A DNA stretch of 64,000 nt from Crocinitomicaceae bacterium. Lineage in GTDB: Bacteria > Bacteroidota > Bacteroidia > Flavobacteriales_D > Crocinitomicaceae. The notes below the pieces were generated by a model that saw nothing but the letters and a program-made list of their open reading frames with translations, made no database searches and was not told the origin of the DNA. Within the stretch, counting starts at the first letter, position 1. Every line of letters starts with the position of its first letter. The DNA is taken from the NCBI GenBank assembly GCA_029247685.1, contig JAQWKT010000035.1:1-64000 (forward strand), written 5' to 3'. Made by a program: the position numbers and the translations under genes. Shown here piece after piece: positions 32,549-40,912 of the stretch.

Positions 32549-33244
32549 ATGAATTTATTTTTTTTACTTAGCACGGATGCAACAGCAAATGTTACCTCAC
32601 AAACAAAGCCTGTTTTTGAAATCCTAAAAGACTCTAGCGAAGGAGCTGGTCTTTATGTAAACATTATTTTGCTAGTCATGCTAGGCTATGCCGTTTTTGT
32701 TTTTGTTGAACGATTTTTGGCATTGTCTAAAGCCATGAAAGAAGAAAAAGGACTTCTTGATAATGTTAGCAATAGCATCAGTAAAGGAGATTTTGATGGA
32801 GCACGGATCATCTGTAATAATTCTTCAGACAGCCCTATCTCAAAAATGCTTTTAAATGGAATTGGGCAGCTTGAAAAAGGAGATGCTTCTGAAAGTGGAA
32901 TTCGAAAAACCATTGAAAGTTCGGGTAAATTTGAAATCTCCAGATTAGAACAACGCTTAAATTATTTGGCAACAGCAGCTGGAGCAGCACCAATGATTGG
33001 TTTTCTAGGAACGGTCCTTGGAATGATGATGGTTTTTATTGATCTTGAAAACTCCACTACTCTTGAATTAAAAGTGATTGCGCCAGGAATAATGACCGCA
33101 ATGGTCACTACCGTTGGAGGGTTAATTGTTGGGGTTATCTCGTTTATGAGTTATAACTATTTAATAGGAAGAATTGGAAAGGTTATTTATAAAATGGAAA
33201 TGGCGGCATTAAAATTCATGGAATCCATAGACATTAAAAAATAA
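32549..33244 (+). CDS. exbB: MotA/TolQ/ExbB proton channel family protein
   Basis: RLEQRLNYLATAAGAAPMIGFLGTVLGMMMVF...APGIMTAMVTTVGGLIVGVISF; ATG 32549 preferred over the ORF-track start 32474. Confidence 0.92.
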   Translation: MNLFFLLSTDATANVTSQTKPVFEILKDSSEGAGLYVNIILLVMLGYAVFVFVERFLALSKAMKEEKGLLDNVSNSISKGDFDGARIICNNSSDSPISKMLLNGIGQLEKGDASESGIRKTIESSGKFEISRLEQRLNYLATAAGAAPMIGFLGTVLGMMMVFIDLENSTTLELKVIAPGIMTAMVTTVGGLIVGVISFMSYNYLIGRIGKVIYKMEMAALKFMESIDIKK

Positions 33245-33249
33245 GCACT

Positions 33250-33669
33250 ATGGATTTTAACTCTAGAAATAAAATAAAAATAGAAGGAGGAATGGCCTCC
33301 ATGACCGATTTGGTCTTTTTATTACTTATCTTCTTTATCATTATGAGTTTAATGGCAAACAACCAAACGCCTATTGATCTACCCAAAACAGAAGAAGCTC
33401 TTCCAACAGATACCAATCCAGTCGAATTGATTGTCGTAATTACCGAAGATAATTTGTATCAAATTAATGGAAAAGAAAATGAAAAGGGACTTTCCTTTGA
33501 ACAAATCAAGCCGATAATTGTAAGCGAAATGAAAACACAGTTTGAAAAATCAGGAAAAGAAGACTTAAAAATTGCAGGACACAAAAATGCCGATTATCAA
33601 GCTGTTTTTAAAGTGTTAGCACTTGCACAAGTAAACCAATGGAACCCGGTTCTTGCTTACGATAAGTAA
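33250..33669 (+). CDS. exbD: ExbD/TolR biopolymer transport protein
   Basis: IEGGMASMTDLVFLLLIFFIIMSLMANNQTPIDLPKTEE. Confidence 0.92.
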   Translation: MDFNSRNKIKIEGGMASMTDLVFLLLIFFIIMSLMANNQTPIDLPKTEEALPTDTNPVELIVVITEDNLYQINGKENEKGLSFEQIKPIIVSEMKTQFEKSGKEDLKIAGHKNADYQAVFKVLALAQVNQWNPVLAYDK

Positions 33670-34382
33670 ATGAAAAAAATAAATAAAAATCCGCATCAAA
33701 TTAGCCACCCTAAAGATGATTTAGCTGGGGCTATTTGCGCTATTTTATTTATCCTTGGTTTATATTTAATTTTAATTTCTTTTGAATATAAATTTCCTGA
33801 CCCACCTCCTGTTCGACTAACAGTAAAAGCAAAAGTTCCTTTAACTAAAGAAGAAATTAAGAAATTTGAAATAAAAGAAACTAACGATGGTGGTGGTGGG
33901 AGTTCTGCAAAAGACCCTATCAAAAAGCCCAATAATGAAGCAGAAGAAGTTGTCACAGGAAAAAAGAAAAAAAGCGCCCTAAATCCGACAAAGGAAAAAA
34001 AGGAAAGGGAAAAGAAAAAGGAGGGGGAGATAACCTTTTTAATGGAAAAGGAGGAAGTGGAACAGGCGACGAATTTGGAGATGGAGATAAAGGTAATCCA
34101 GGAGATGACCCAGGTAAAGGTTTAAAACCTAGGATTCTTAAAGTAAAACCAAAAACTTCTAAAATATACAACGATCGATTAGTAGAAATTCATTTAAAAG
34201 TAAAAATAAATCCCGCTGGTCGAGTTATTTCAGCTACCAATATTCCTTCACAAACAACTACAAGAGATCAATCCTTAATTAATCGCGTTATCGAGGCCAC
34301 AAAAAACACTGCTCTATATGACAAAAGACCAGGCGCGCCAATTCAAGGAGCTTGGATTACTGTTAAAATTGAGGCTAAATAA
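33670..34382 (+). CDS. TonB-like energy transducer encoded in two overlapping frames (-1 frame change within about 33960-34020)
   Basis: Frame 0: TM plus PDPPPVRLTVKAKVPLTKEE, continuing to stop 34123-34125. The -1 frame continues GKGKEKGGGDNLFNGKGGSGTGDEFGDGDKGNPGDDPGKGLKPRILKVKPKTSKIYNDRLVEIHLKVKINPAGRV...GAWITVKIEAK to TAA 34380-34382, with no start codon of its own. Confidence 0.75.
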
Positions 34383-34385
34383 TTA

Positions 34386-35594
34386 ATGCCTACCTACAAA
34401 AAAAGCATTGACTGGTTATTTCAGCAATTTCCAAACTATCAAAAACAAGGTAAAAAAGCCTATAAAGCTGATTTAACAAATATTTCCAAGTTGTTATCCC
34501 TGCTTAACTTAGATAACAACAACTTAAAATTTGTGCATGTAGCTGGCACCAATGGAAAGGGAAGCGTTTGTTGCATGCTTGCCTCCACCCTATCCGAATC
34601 AGGTTACAAAACCGGACTTTTTACCTCCCCTCACCTATTAGACTTTAGAGAAAGAATAAGAATAAATGGATCCAAAATTTCAAAAGAGGAGGTAATTTCT
34701 TTTTGTGAAAAAGTAAAAAATTTAGACTTCAATCCTTCTTTTTTTGAAATTACGTTTGCCATGGCAATAGAACATTTTGTAAATGAAAAATGCGACATCT
34801 GCATTATTGAGGTTGGTCTTGGAGGGAGATTGGATGCCACAAACATCATTACTCCAATTCTAACCGCCATTACTAGCATCGGACTTGACCATACCGATAT
34901 CCTTGGCAATTCGCTTTCCGAAATTGCAAAAGAAAAAGCAGGCATTATAAAAAAAGAGATTCCTTTGGTACTAGGAGAAAAAAATACTACCAAAGAAATA
35001 ATGCATATTGCAAAAGAAAAAGACTGTTTGGTTCTTGAGACCAAAAAGATAACAAACAGTGTTCTTCCTCCTTTTGATTATGGATACCCCTTTGAAAATG
35101 CAAAAACAGCATTTGCCTGTTTAAAGGAATTAAATAAACTTGGATTTAAATCCAATCAAACCCATTTTAAAAATGGCCTAAAAAATATTCAAGAAAACAC
35201 TGGATATAAAGCCCGACTTGAAATCCTAAAAAAAAATCCAACAATTATTTTTGATGGAGGACATAATGTCCAAGGAATTGAGCAAAGCCTTTTATACATC
35301 AAACAAAAGCACAAAGGAAATATTTATTTGATATATGGATCTAGCAAGGATAAAGACCACAATGCTATTTTTAATGCCTTACCTAAAGACAGTCCAATAT
35401 ACCTCTCCCCCTTTAAAAGTGAACGAAGTCTTCGTCAAAAGGATTTAATACAAATAAAAAACAAATACCAAAAAAATGCGATTATCTGTAAGGATGTTAA
35501 TGAAGCTATTCTTAAAAGTTCTGAAAAATCAAACAAGGGAGATTGCATTTTTATTTTTGGTAGTTTTTTTCTTTATGAAGAGATTTTAAAATAA
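34386..35594 (+). CDS. folC: Folylpolyglutamate synthase / dihydrofolate synthase
   Basis: FVHVAGTNGKGSVCCMLASTL, LFTSPHLLDFRERIRING, GLGGRLDATNII, IIFDGGHNVQGIEQSL. Confidence 0.95.
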   Translation: MPTYKKSIDWLFQQFPNYQKQGKKAYKADLTNISKLLSLLNLDNNNLKFVHVAGTNGKGSVCCMLASTLSESGYKTGLFTSPHLLDFRERIRINGSKISKEEVISFCEKVKNLDFNPSFFEITFAMAIEHFVNEKCDICIIEVGLGGRLDATNIITPILTAITSIGLDHTDILGNSLSEIAKEKAGIIKKEIPLVLGEKNTTKEIMHIAKEKDCLVLETKKITNSVLPPFDYGYPFENAKTAFACLKELNKLGFKSNQTHFKNGLKNIQENTGYKARLEILKKNPTIIFDGGHNVQGIEQSLLYIKQKHKGNIYLIYGSSKDKDHNAIFNALPKDSPIYLSPFKSERSLRQKDLIQIKNKYQKNAIICKDVNEAILKSSEKSNKGDCIFIFGSFFLYEEILK

Positions 35595-35598
35595 ATGC

Positions 35599-35628
35599 TT
35601 GTATAAAATAATTTTATTCCTACATTTG
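35599..35628 (+). promoter_or_regulatory. Bacteroidota-type promoter for tRNA-Val
   Basis: TTG (35599-35601), 19 nt spacer, TACATTTG (35621-35628), 14 nt before the tRNA. Confidence 0.75.
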
Positions 35629-35642
35629 CAATCTCAAAAAAA

Positions 35643-35717
35643 GGGCGATTAACTCAGTTGGTTCAGAGTGCCTCCCTTACAAGGAGGAAGTCGGGGGTTC
35701 GAGTCCCTCATTGCCCA
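35643..35717 (+). tRNA. tRNA-Val (anticodon TAC)
   Basis: Cloverleaf: acceptor GGGCGAT/ATTGCCC, anticodon arm CCTCC-CTTACAA-GGAGG, T-loop GGTTCGAGTCC; CCA not encoded. Confidence 0.95.
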
Positions 35718-35720
35718 CTA

Positions 35721-35752
35721 AAAAAAACCTACTCAAATGAGTGGGTTTTTTT
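35721..35752. terminator. Bidirectional intrinsic terminator
   Basis: AAAAAAACCTACTC-AAAT-GAGTGGGTTTTTTT between tRNA-Val (+) and the convergent serine hydrolase (-). Confidence 0.85.
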
Positions 35753-36947
35753 ATTCAATAATTATTCTCTTCTCCACCGTTCCATCCTCATAAAGATAAA
35801 AAAGCAAGGTGTTTTTCTTTTCTTCTGACACCCTTCCTGTTATGTCAACTACCTTCACTAATTTTCTTAATTGTAGCTCTTTAGAATCTTCTAATCCTAA
35901 AGAGCCACATTCTAAATCATTAATATAATTCCATACTTCTATATTAAAGGCATTTGGAATAAGAAAATTATCAGGGTTTTCCCCCATTCTAATCCAAACT
36001 AAATTCTGTGATGGCACCACATTAATTATCTGGCCATTTTTTCCTAATGCAGCAACTAAATCCGATGGTGCATTTGGTATAAGTTCATTATTAAAAACAA
36101 ATTGACTTCCAGGGATCATATTCGTTGATTTTCCATTTAACCACCACAGATATCCATACGATTCATTAAGCATTTGAGATGTATTTAACATTTGATTAAA
36201 ATAATTTGTGTCAGTCATTATTTGATTTCCATCCCATTTGCCATTATTTAAAATTAATAATCCAAATCTGGCCATACTTCTTGAAGTACTGTAAAACACA
36301 TTGTCAAATCCATTATATAAAAAGAATCCATTCATTCCTATAGGATTTAAGAGCTTTTGATAATTATAAAGATTAACCCCTTGACCTGTTGCGTTTTCTA
36401 ACACCGGTCTTAAAAGTGTATAAGGGGCATTATGATAAGCCCACCTTAATCCTGGGTCAGATAAATATTTCAAACACGTATCGTTTGTACAATTTAGATC
36501 TAAAACATTATCATTTAAACCTGTTGTCATTGTCAATTGATTCCAAATGGTGATCTTTTGCTCTTGAAGTGAATCTGCATCCGTCCAACCATAGCCTAGA
36601 TAATTAGAAGTGGTATCTGTAATTTGTAAATAACCTTCTTCTTGAGCCATGCCAACCAGGAATGAGCTAATGGTCTTTCCTGCTGAGGCCCAATACCAAC
36701 TTGAAGTATCTGAATGACCATTAAAATATTTTTCTAAAACTATTTTGCCATCCTTTAATAGGATAAAAGATTTAGTATAATTAGTATTTAAGAAACTAAA
36801 CAGACTGTCAATCTTATTTTGACACCAATTAAGACTTGCAGGAGATAAAGAATCCCATGCATTTGAATTGTTTGGTGGAAAATATGTTTGCGCACTAGAT
36901 AAAGTTGCAAACAAGCAAAAGAAAGAAATTATAATCACTCTAGACAC
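35751..36947 (-). CDS. Secreted serine hydrolase (beta-lactamase/class C family)
   Basis: Signal peptide; YWASAGKTISSFLVGMAQEEG (SxxK), APYTLLRPVLENATGQ (Y-x-L region); C-terminal sorting-like tail; GTG start. Confidence 0.85.
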   Translation of the reverse strand: MSRVIIISFFCLFATLSSAQTYFPPNNSNAWDSLSPASLNWCQNKIDSLFSFLNTNYTKSFILLKDGKIVLEKYFNGHSDTSSWYWASAGKTISSFLVGMAQEEGYLQITDTTSNYLGYGWTDADSLQEQKITIWNQLTMTTGLNDNVLDLNCTNDTCLKYLSDPGLRWAYHNAPYTLLRPVLENATGQGVNLYNYQKLLNPIGMNGFFLYNGFDNVFYSTSRSMARFGLLILNNGKWDGNQIMTDTNYFNQMLNTSQMLNESYGYLWWLNGKSTNMIPGSQFVFNNELIPNAPSDLVAALGKNGQIINVVPSQNLVWIRMGENPDNFLIPNAFNIEVWNYINDLECGSLGLEDSKELQLRKLVKVVDITGRVSEEKKNTLLFYLYEDGTVEKRIIIE

Positions 36948-37074
36948 TTAACAAACATACTCAATTAGTTTTTAAAAAATTTCGAAATAAGAAGCGAGGT
37001 TTCCGACAAACAAAAACCTCCTTTTTAATTTAACATTCTCTTTTTTTAATAACTTTAGTCAAAATAAGCCCCTA

Positions 37075-37944
37075 ATGAACGTTATTGAATCCTTCAACTT
37101 GTCTAAAAATTATGGCAAAGAAGTTGGCATAAAAAACATTAATCTTGAAATTAAAAAAGGGGAAGTATATGGATTTATTGGTCCAAATGGTGCTGGAAAA
37201 TCAACCTTTATTCGAACGCTTTTAGGGTTTTTAATCCCATCAAGTGGCTCTGCAAAAATTTTTGGAAAAGATATTGATCAAAACAGCCATATCATCCGGC
37301 AAAAAATAGGTTATCTACCCTCCGAGGTTCATTATTATGATGGAATGACTTCAAGAGAACTGCTAGAGTATCATGCTCGTTTTTATGATAAACCCGATAT
37401 TGAATCCATAAATGACTTAGCAAACTTGTTTGAATTAGAGTTGGATCGAAAAATTGAAGACCTCTCTTTTGGAAATAAAAAAAAATGCGCCATTCTTCAG
37501 TCGCTTATTCATCAACCGGAACTTTTAATTCTGGACGAACCAACTTCTGGTCTAGATCCTTTAATGCAAAATCGGTTTTTTGAGCTCCTAGAAAAGGAAA
37601 ACAAAAAAGGAACAACCATTTTTTTTAGCTCTCACATTTTAACCGAGGTGCAACGAATGTGCAATCGTGCTGCAATTATAAGAAAAGGACAAATTAATGC
37701 CATTGAAAACATCCAGGATTTGCTAGAAAAACAAATGAAAAAAGCACGTTTTATTTTCAAAGAAAAAACAAATGTTAAATTCATTGATGGCATACAAAAT
37801 CCAAACTGGAGCAATAACAAATTGACTTTTGACTATGTTGGCCCAATTAATCATTTAATTAAATGGATGAATCAACTAGACCTTGTAGATGCAGTTCTAG
37901 AAGAGCCAGATCTTGAAACAATTTTCATGAACTACTATCAATAA
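37075..37944 (+). CDS. ABC transporter ATP-binding protein
   Basis: GFIGPNGAGKSTFIRTLLGFL, SFGNKKKCAILQSLIHQPELLILDEPTSGLDP. Confidence 0.96.
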   Translation: MNVIESFNLSKNYGKEVGIKNINLEIKKGEVYGFIGPNGAGKSTFIRTLLGFLIPSSGSAKIFGKDIDQNSHIIRQKIGYLPSEVHYYDGMTSRELLEYHARFYDKPDIESINDLANLFELELDRKIEDLSFGNKKKCAILQSLIHQPELLILDEPTSGLDPLMQNRFFELLEKENKKGTTIFFSSHILTEVQRMCNRAAIIRKGQINAIENIQDLLEKQMKKARFIFKEKTNVKFIDGIQNPNWSNNKLTFDYVGPINHLIKWMNQLDLVDAVLEEPDLETIFMNYYQ

Positions 37945-37948
37945 TAGG

Positions 37949-38731
37949 ATGAATAGAAACTTATACAACAAAGAGCTTAAACGAAACCGAAAAAACTTAT
38001 TCATCTGGTCTGGTATTGCGGTTGCTTTTACGTTTATGATTACTTCCTTATACCCTACTTTTCAAAATGCAGGTCAAGCCATGATGGATACCATGCCTAA
38101 AGAAATGACAAAAGCATTTGGAATGGATATGGCAGAATGGAAACATATTATGGGATATTATAAAACTTATTATGGCTTTCATATTATTCTAATCATGTCT
38201 ATTTATGCTTGTTCATGTGGAGCAAACATCATCTCCAAAGAAGAGCGTGAAAAAACTTCTGAGTTTTTGTTTAGTAAACCCATTTCTAGAAAAACCATTT
38301 TTATAAGCAAAACATTCTCTTTGTTGACACTCATTTTTTTAATTTTTGCATTTCAAACAAGCGCATCTTTACTTGGTGTATTCTTTTTTGACAATGGAAC
38401 AATTGATTGGATTACCTTTTTTTACATGCATTTTAATGGGCTTGTGCTCATTTCATTTTTTGGAACTCTTGGCTTATTAATTTCTCTTCTTACTAAACCA
38501 AAAAAGAATTTTATGGGAATTGTGGTAGGGATTATATTTACTTGTTATTTCTTACATGCCATTTCAAAATCGCTAGAAGATGTAGAATGGATTGGGCTAT
38601 TCTCCCCCTTTCACTACCTTAATTTTGATGAAAAGACCAACTTTATTTCTGTTGCAATTTTCTTTGTTATAATTACCCTATTTATAATCTCTTCTTTTAA
38701 ATTGTTAAAGCAAAAAAACATTAACGCCTAG
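37949..38731 (+). CDS. ABC-2 type transporter permease
   Basis: Six or more TM; SKEEREKTSEFLFSKPISRKTIFISK; 4 nt after the ATPase gene. Confidence 0.88.
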   Translation: MNRNLYNKELKRNRKNLFIWSGIAVAFTFMITSLYPTFQNAGQAMMDTMPKEMTKAFGMDMAEWKHIMGYYKTYYGFHIILIMSIYACSCGANIISKEEREKTSEFLFSKPISRKTIFISKTFSLLTLIFLIFAFQTSASLLGVFFFDNGTIDWITFFYMHFNGLVLISFFGTLGLLISLLTKPKKNFMGIVVGIIFTCYFLHAISKSLEDVEWIGLFSPFHYLNFDEKTNFISVAIFFVIITLFIISSFKLLKQKNINA

Positions 38732-38872
38732 TTAAAAAAAAATCTCCTAATTAAGTTATTCATTAACAACTAGTTATTTGTAATAAAGAGATATTTTAAC
38801 AAAAATTTGTTAAGTTGGATTTTTATTTAGATTTTTGGGCTCACAAAAATTTTAATAACCAAAATTATAACC

Positions 38873-40786
38873 ATGAAAAAAACTTTATTATCTATTTTTT
38901 CAGTTGCTTTAGGATTATCTCTTAACGCACAAACTTATTTCTCTGAAGATTTCTCTGGAGGACTAGGACAATTTACATCTACTGACGCAGATGCCGATGG
39001 CTTCGAGTGGGAAACCGTTGACTATGCAGCTGGTGATGGACAAGGAAACGTTGCGACATCTGCATCATGGGATGGCAATACAGGACCTTTAACGCCTGAC
39101 AACTGGCTAATTTCTTCAGCAATTGATTTGAGCAATGCTACTGGAACAGTAATGTTAGAATGGGTCGTTATGGCGCAAGATCAAGCATGGGCAGATGAGA
39201 ATTACTCCGTTTATGTTGCATCTTCAAACAGTCCAACTGCTTTGGGTGCATCAGCAACAACTTTCACAGAAGTAATTGGAACCTCTTCTGGCTATATGGC
39301 TAGATCTTTAGACGTTTCTTCATTTGCTGGACAAACTGTTTATGTGGCATTTCGTCATCACAACTGTACGGATTGGTTCAGAATGAACTTAGATGATATT
39401 TCAGTTAGAACAATTCAAGCAAACGATGTTGAAATGACTTCTATTTCTACTCCTACAGTTTCAGCTACTGGAACAAATGTTACTATAGCTGGTACGGTTA
39501 CAAACAAAGGAGCAAACACCATTACTTCTTTAGATGTAACTTGGGATGATGGAAGTGGATCGCAATCAGAAACTTTCGCAGTAAACATACCTACAAACGG
39601 AACTTATAACTTTTCACACGGTACTCAACTAAGCGTTGCTTCAGCTATTGCATACAACTTAAACGTATGTGCTGAAATAACTGGCGTAGTTGATGGAGAT
39701 GCTTCTAACAACTGTGTTTCTCATACGGTATCAGGTCAAGGATTTGTTCCAACAAAGCACGTCGTTATTGAAGAAGGTACAGGAACTTGGTGTGGATGGT
39801 GCCCAAGAGGTGCTGTAGCTATGGAAACGCTTAACAGCGATGCCTCAAGACCTAACTTTATTGGAATTGCTGTTCACAATGGAGACCCAATGACAGTTAG
39901 TGCTTACGATAATGGAGCTAATTTTAGTGGATTTCCAGGAATGAATGTCAACCGAAAACATCTCGGAGAAAGTGTTTCTACAACTGCTATGCAAGATTTT
40001 TATGACCAAGAATCTACGACGCCAACAAGTGCAGATGTTTCTGTTACTGCTAGTTGTGATGCAAACGGTAACATTACTTGTGAAGTAACTGCTACATTTG
40101 CTGCAACGGTTACCACTGAACATAGACTTGCTGCTGTTTTAGTAGAAAACCTTGTTACAGGTGGTTCTGGGTATGAGCAATCTAACTACTATAGTAACCA
40201 ATCTCAAAACATTGCTTTAACAAGCCCTAACAACGGTGGAATGCCTAATTTTGACTGGCAAGCTGCAGCTAACCCTGTTCCTTCGGCAACAATGGTTTAT
40301 GACCATGTTGGTAGAGAGCTTCTAGGTGGATATGATGGCCAAGCAAACTCCATTACTACTCCAGCTAATGCAAATAGCTCACAATCGGCTACATTTAATA
40401 CGAGTGTGCCAAGTGCATCTAATGCATGGAACCTGCACGTGGTTGGTTTATTAATTAATTCTTCTACTGGAGAAATCGTTAATGCTAATGAAACTGGTCT
40501 TCAATTGCTTGGATTACCAGAAAACAACACCATTAACTCCTTTAATGTTTACCCTAATCCAACAAGTGATTTTGCAGTAATTAATTTTGAATTAAACCAA
40601 ACTGCTGATGTAGAGATTTCGATAACTGACATGACAGGTAAAGTGGTTTACTCTTCAGCGATTAGTAATGTGTCAGGTGTTAAATCTATTAACATTAGTG
40701 CTGACAACATGAATAATGGAATTTATTTTGTAAACCTTAAATCCAATGGTAGCAAAATGAGTCAAAAACTTACTATCAATAAATAA
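38873..40786 (+). CDS. T9SS type A cargo with cleaved-adhesin-like N-terminus and Omp28-related thioredoxin-like domain (CGWC)
   Basis: Signal peptide; YFSEDFSGGLGQFTS; VIEEGTGTWCGWCPRGAVAMETL; sorting domain FNVYPNPTSDFAVINFE. Confidence 0.85.
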   Translation: MKKTLLSIFSVALGLSLNAQTYFSEDFSGGLGQFTSTDADADGFEWETVDYAAGDGQGNVATSASWDGNTGPLTPDNWLISSAIDLSNATGTVMLEWVVMAQDQAWADENYSVYVASSNSPTALGASATTFTEVIGTSSGYMARSLDVSSFAGQTVYVAFRHHNCTDWFRMNLDDISVRTIQANDVEMTSISTPTVSATGTNVTIAGTVTNKGANTITSLDVTWDDGSGSQSETFAVNIPTNGTYNFSHGTQLSVASAIAYNLNVCAEITGVVDGDASNNCVSHTVSGQGFVPTKHVVIEEGTGTWCGWCPRGAVAMETLNSDASRPNFIGIAVHNGDPMTVSAYDNGANFSGFPGMNVNRKHLGESVSTTAMQDFYDQESTTPTSADVSVTASCDANGNITCEVTATFAATVTTEHRLAAVLVENLVTGGSGYEQSNYYSNQSQNIALTSPNNGGMPNFDWQAAANPVPSATMVYDHVGRELLGGYDGQANSITTPANANSSQSATFNTSVPSASNAWNLHVVGLLINSSTGEIVNANETGLQLLGLPENNTINSFNVYPNPTSDFAVINFELNQTADVEISITDMTGKVVYSSAISNVSGVKSINISADNMNNGIYFVNLKSNGSKMSQKLTINK

Positions 40787-40810
40787 GTAAATATTGTTTT
40801 TTAAATATAA

Positions 40811-40833
40811 AAGCCGGGGCATCCCGGCTTTTA
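40811..40833 (+). terminator. Intrinsic terminator
   Basis: AAGCCGGG-GCAT-CCCGGCTT plus TTATTATTTT. Confidence 0.85.
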
Positions 40834-40912
40834 TTATTTTATAAATATTATGATTTTAGCTTTAATTAGCTTAATTTTATTATTCAATTTAATTTTTAAA
40901 TATAAATATATT

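Noticed and set aside
33880-33904. GGTGGTGGTGGGAG microsatellite-like run in the tonB-like gene
   Set aside because: Short glycine codons in a flexible linker; too short to claim a phase-variable repeat.
33953-34171. Minus-strand proline-rich ORF over the tonB-like linker
   Set aside because: Proline/serine richness is the reverse complement of the Lys/Gly-rich linker; no independent evidence.
36947-37075. Possible riboswitch upstream of the ABC transporter
   Set aside because: No recognisable riboswitch consensus; only the single hairpin reported as a low-interest finding.
39845-40123. Pair of similar antisense ORFs (39845-40123 and 42035-42313)
   Set aside because: Their similarity is explained by the sense-strand homology of the duplicated thioredoxin-like genes; Cys/Ser-rich composition is typical of antisense translation.
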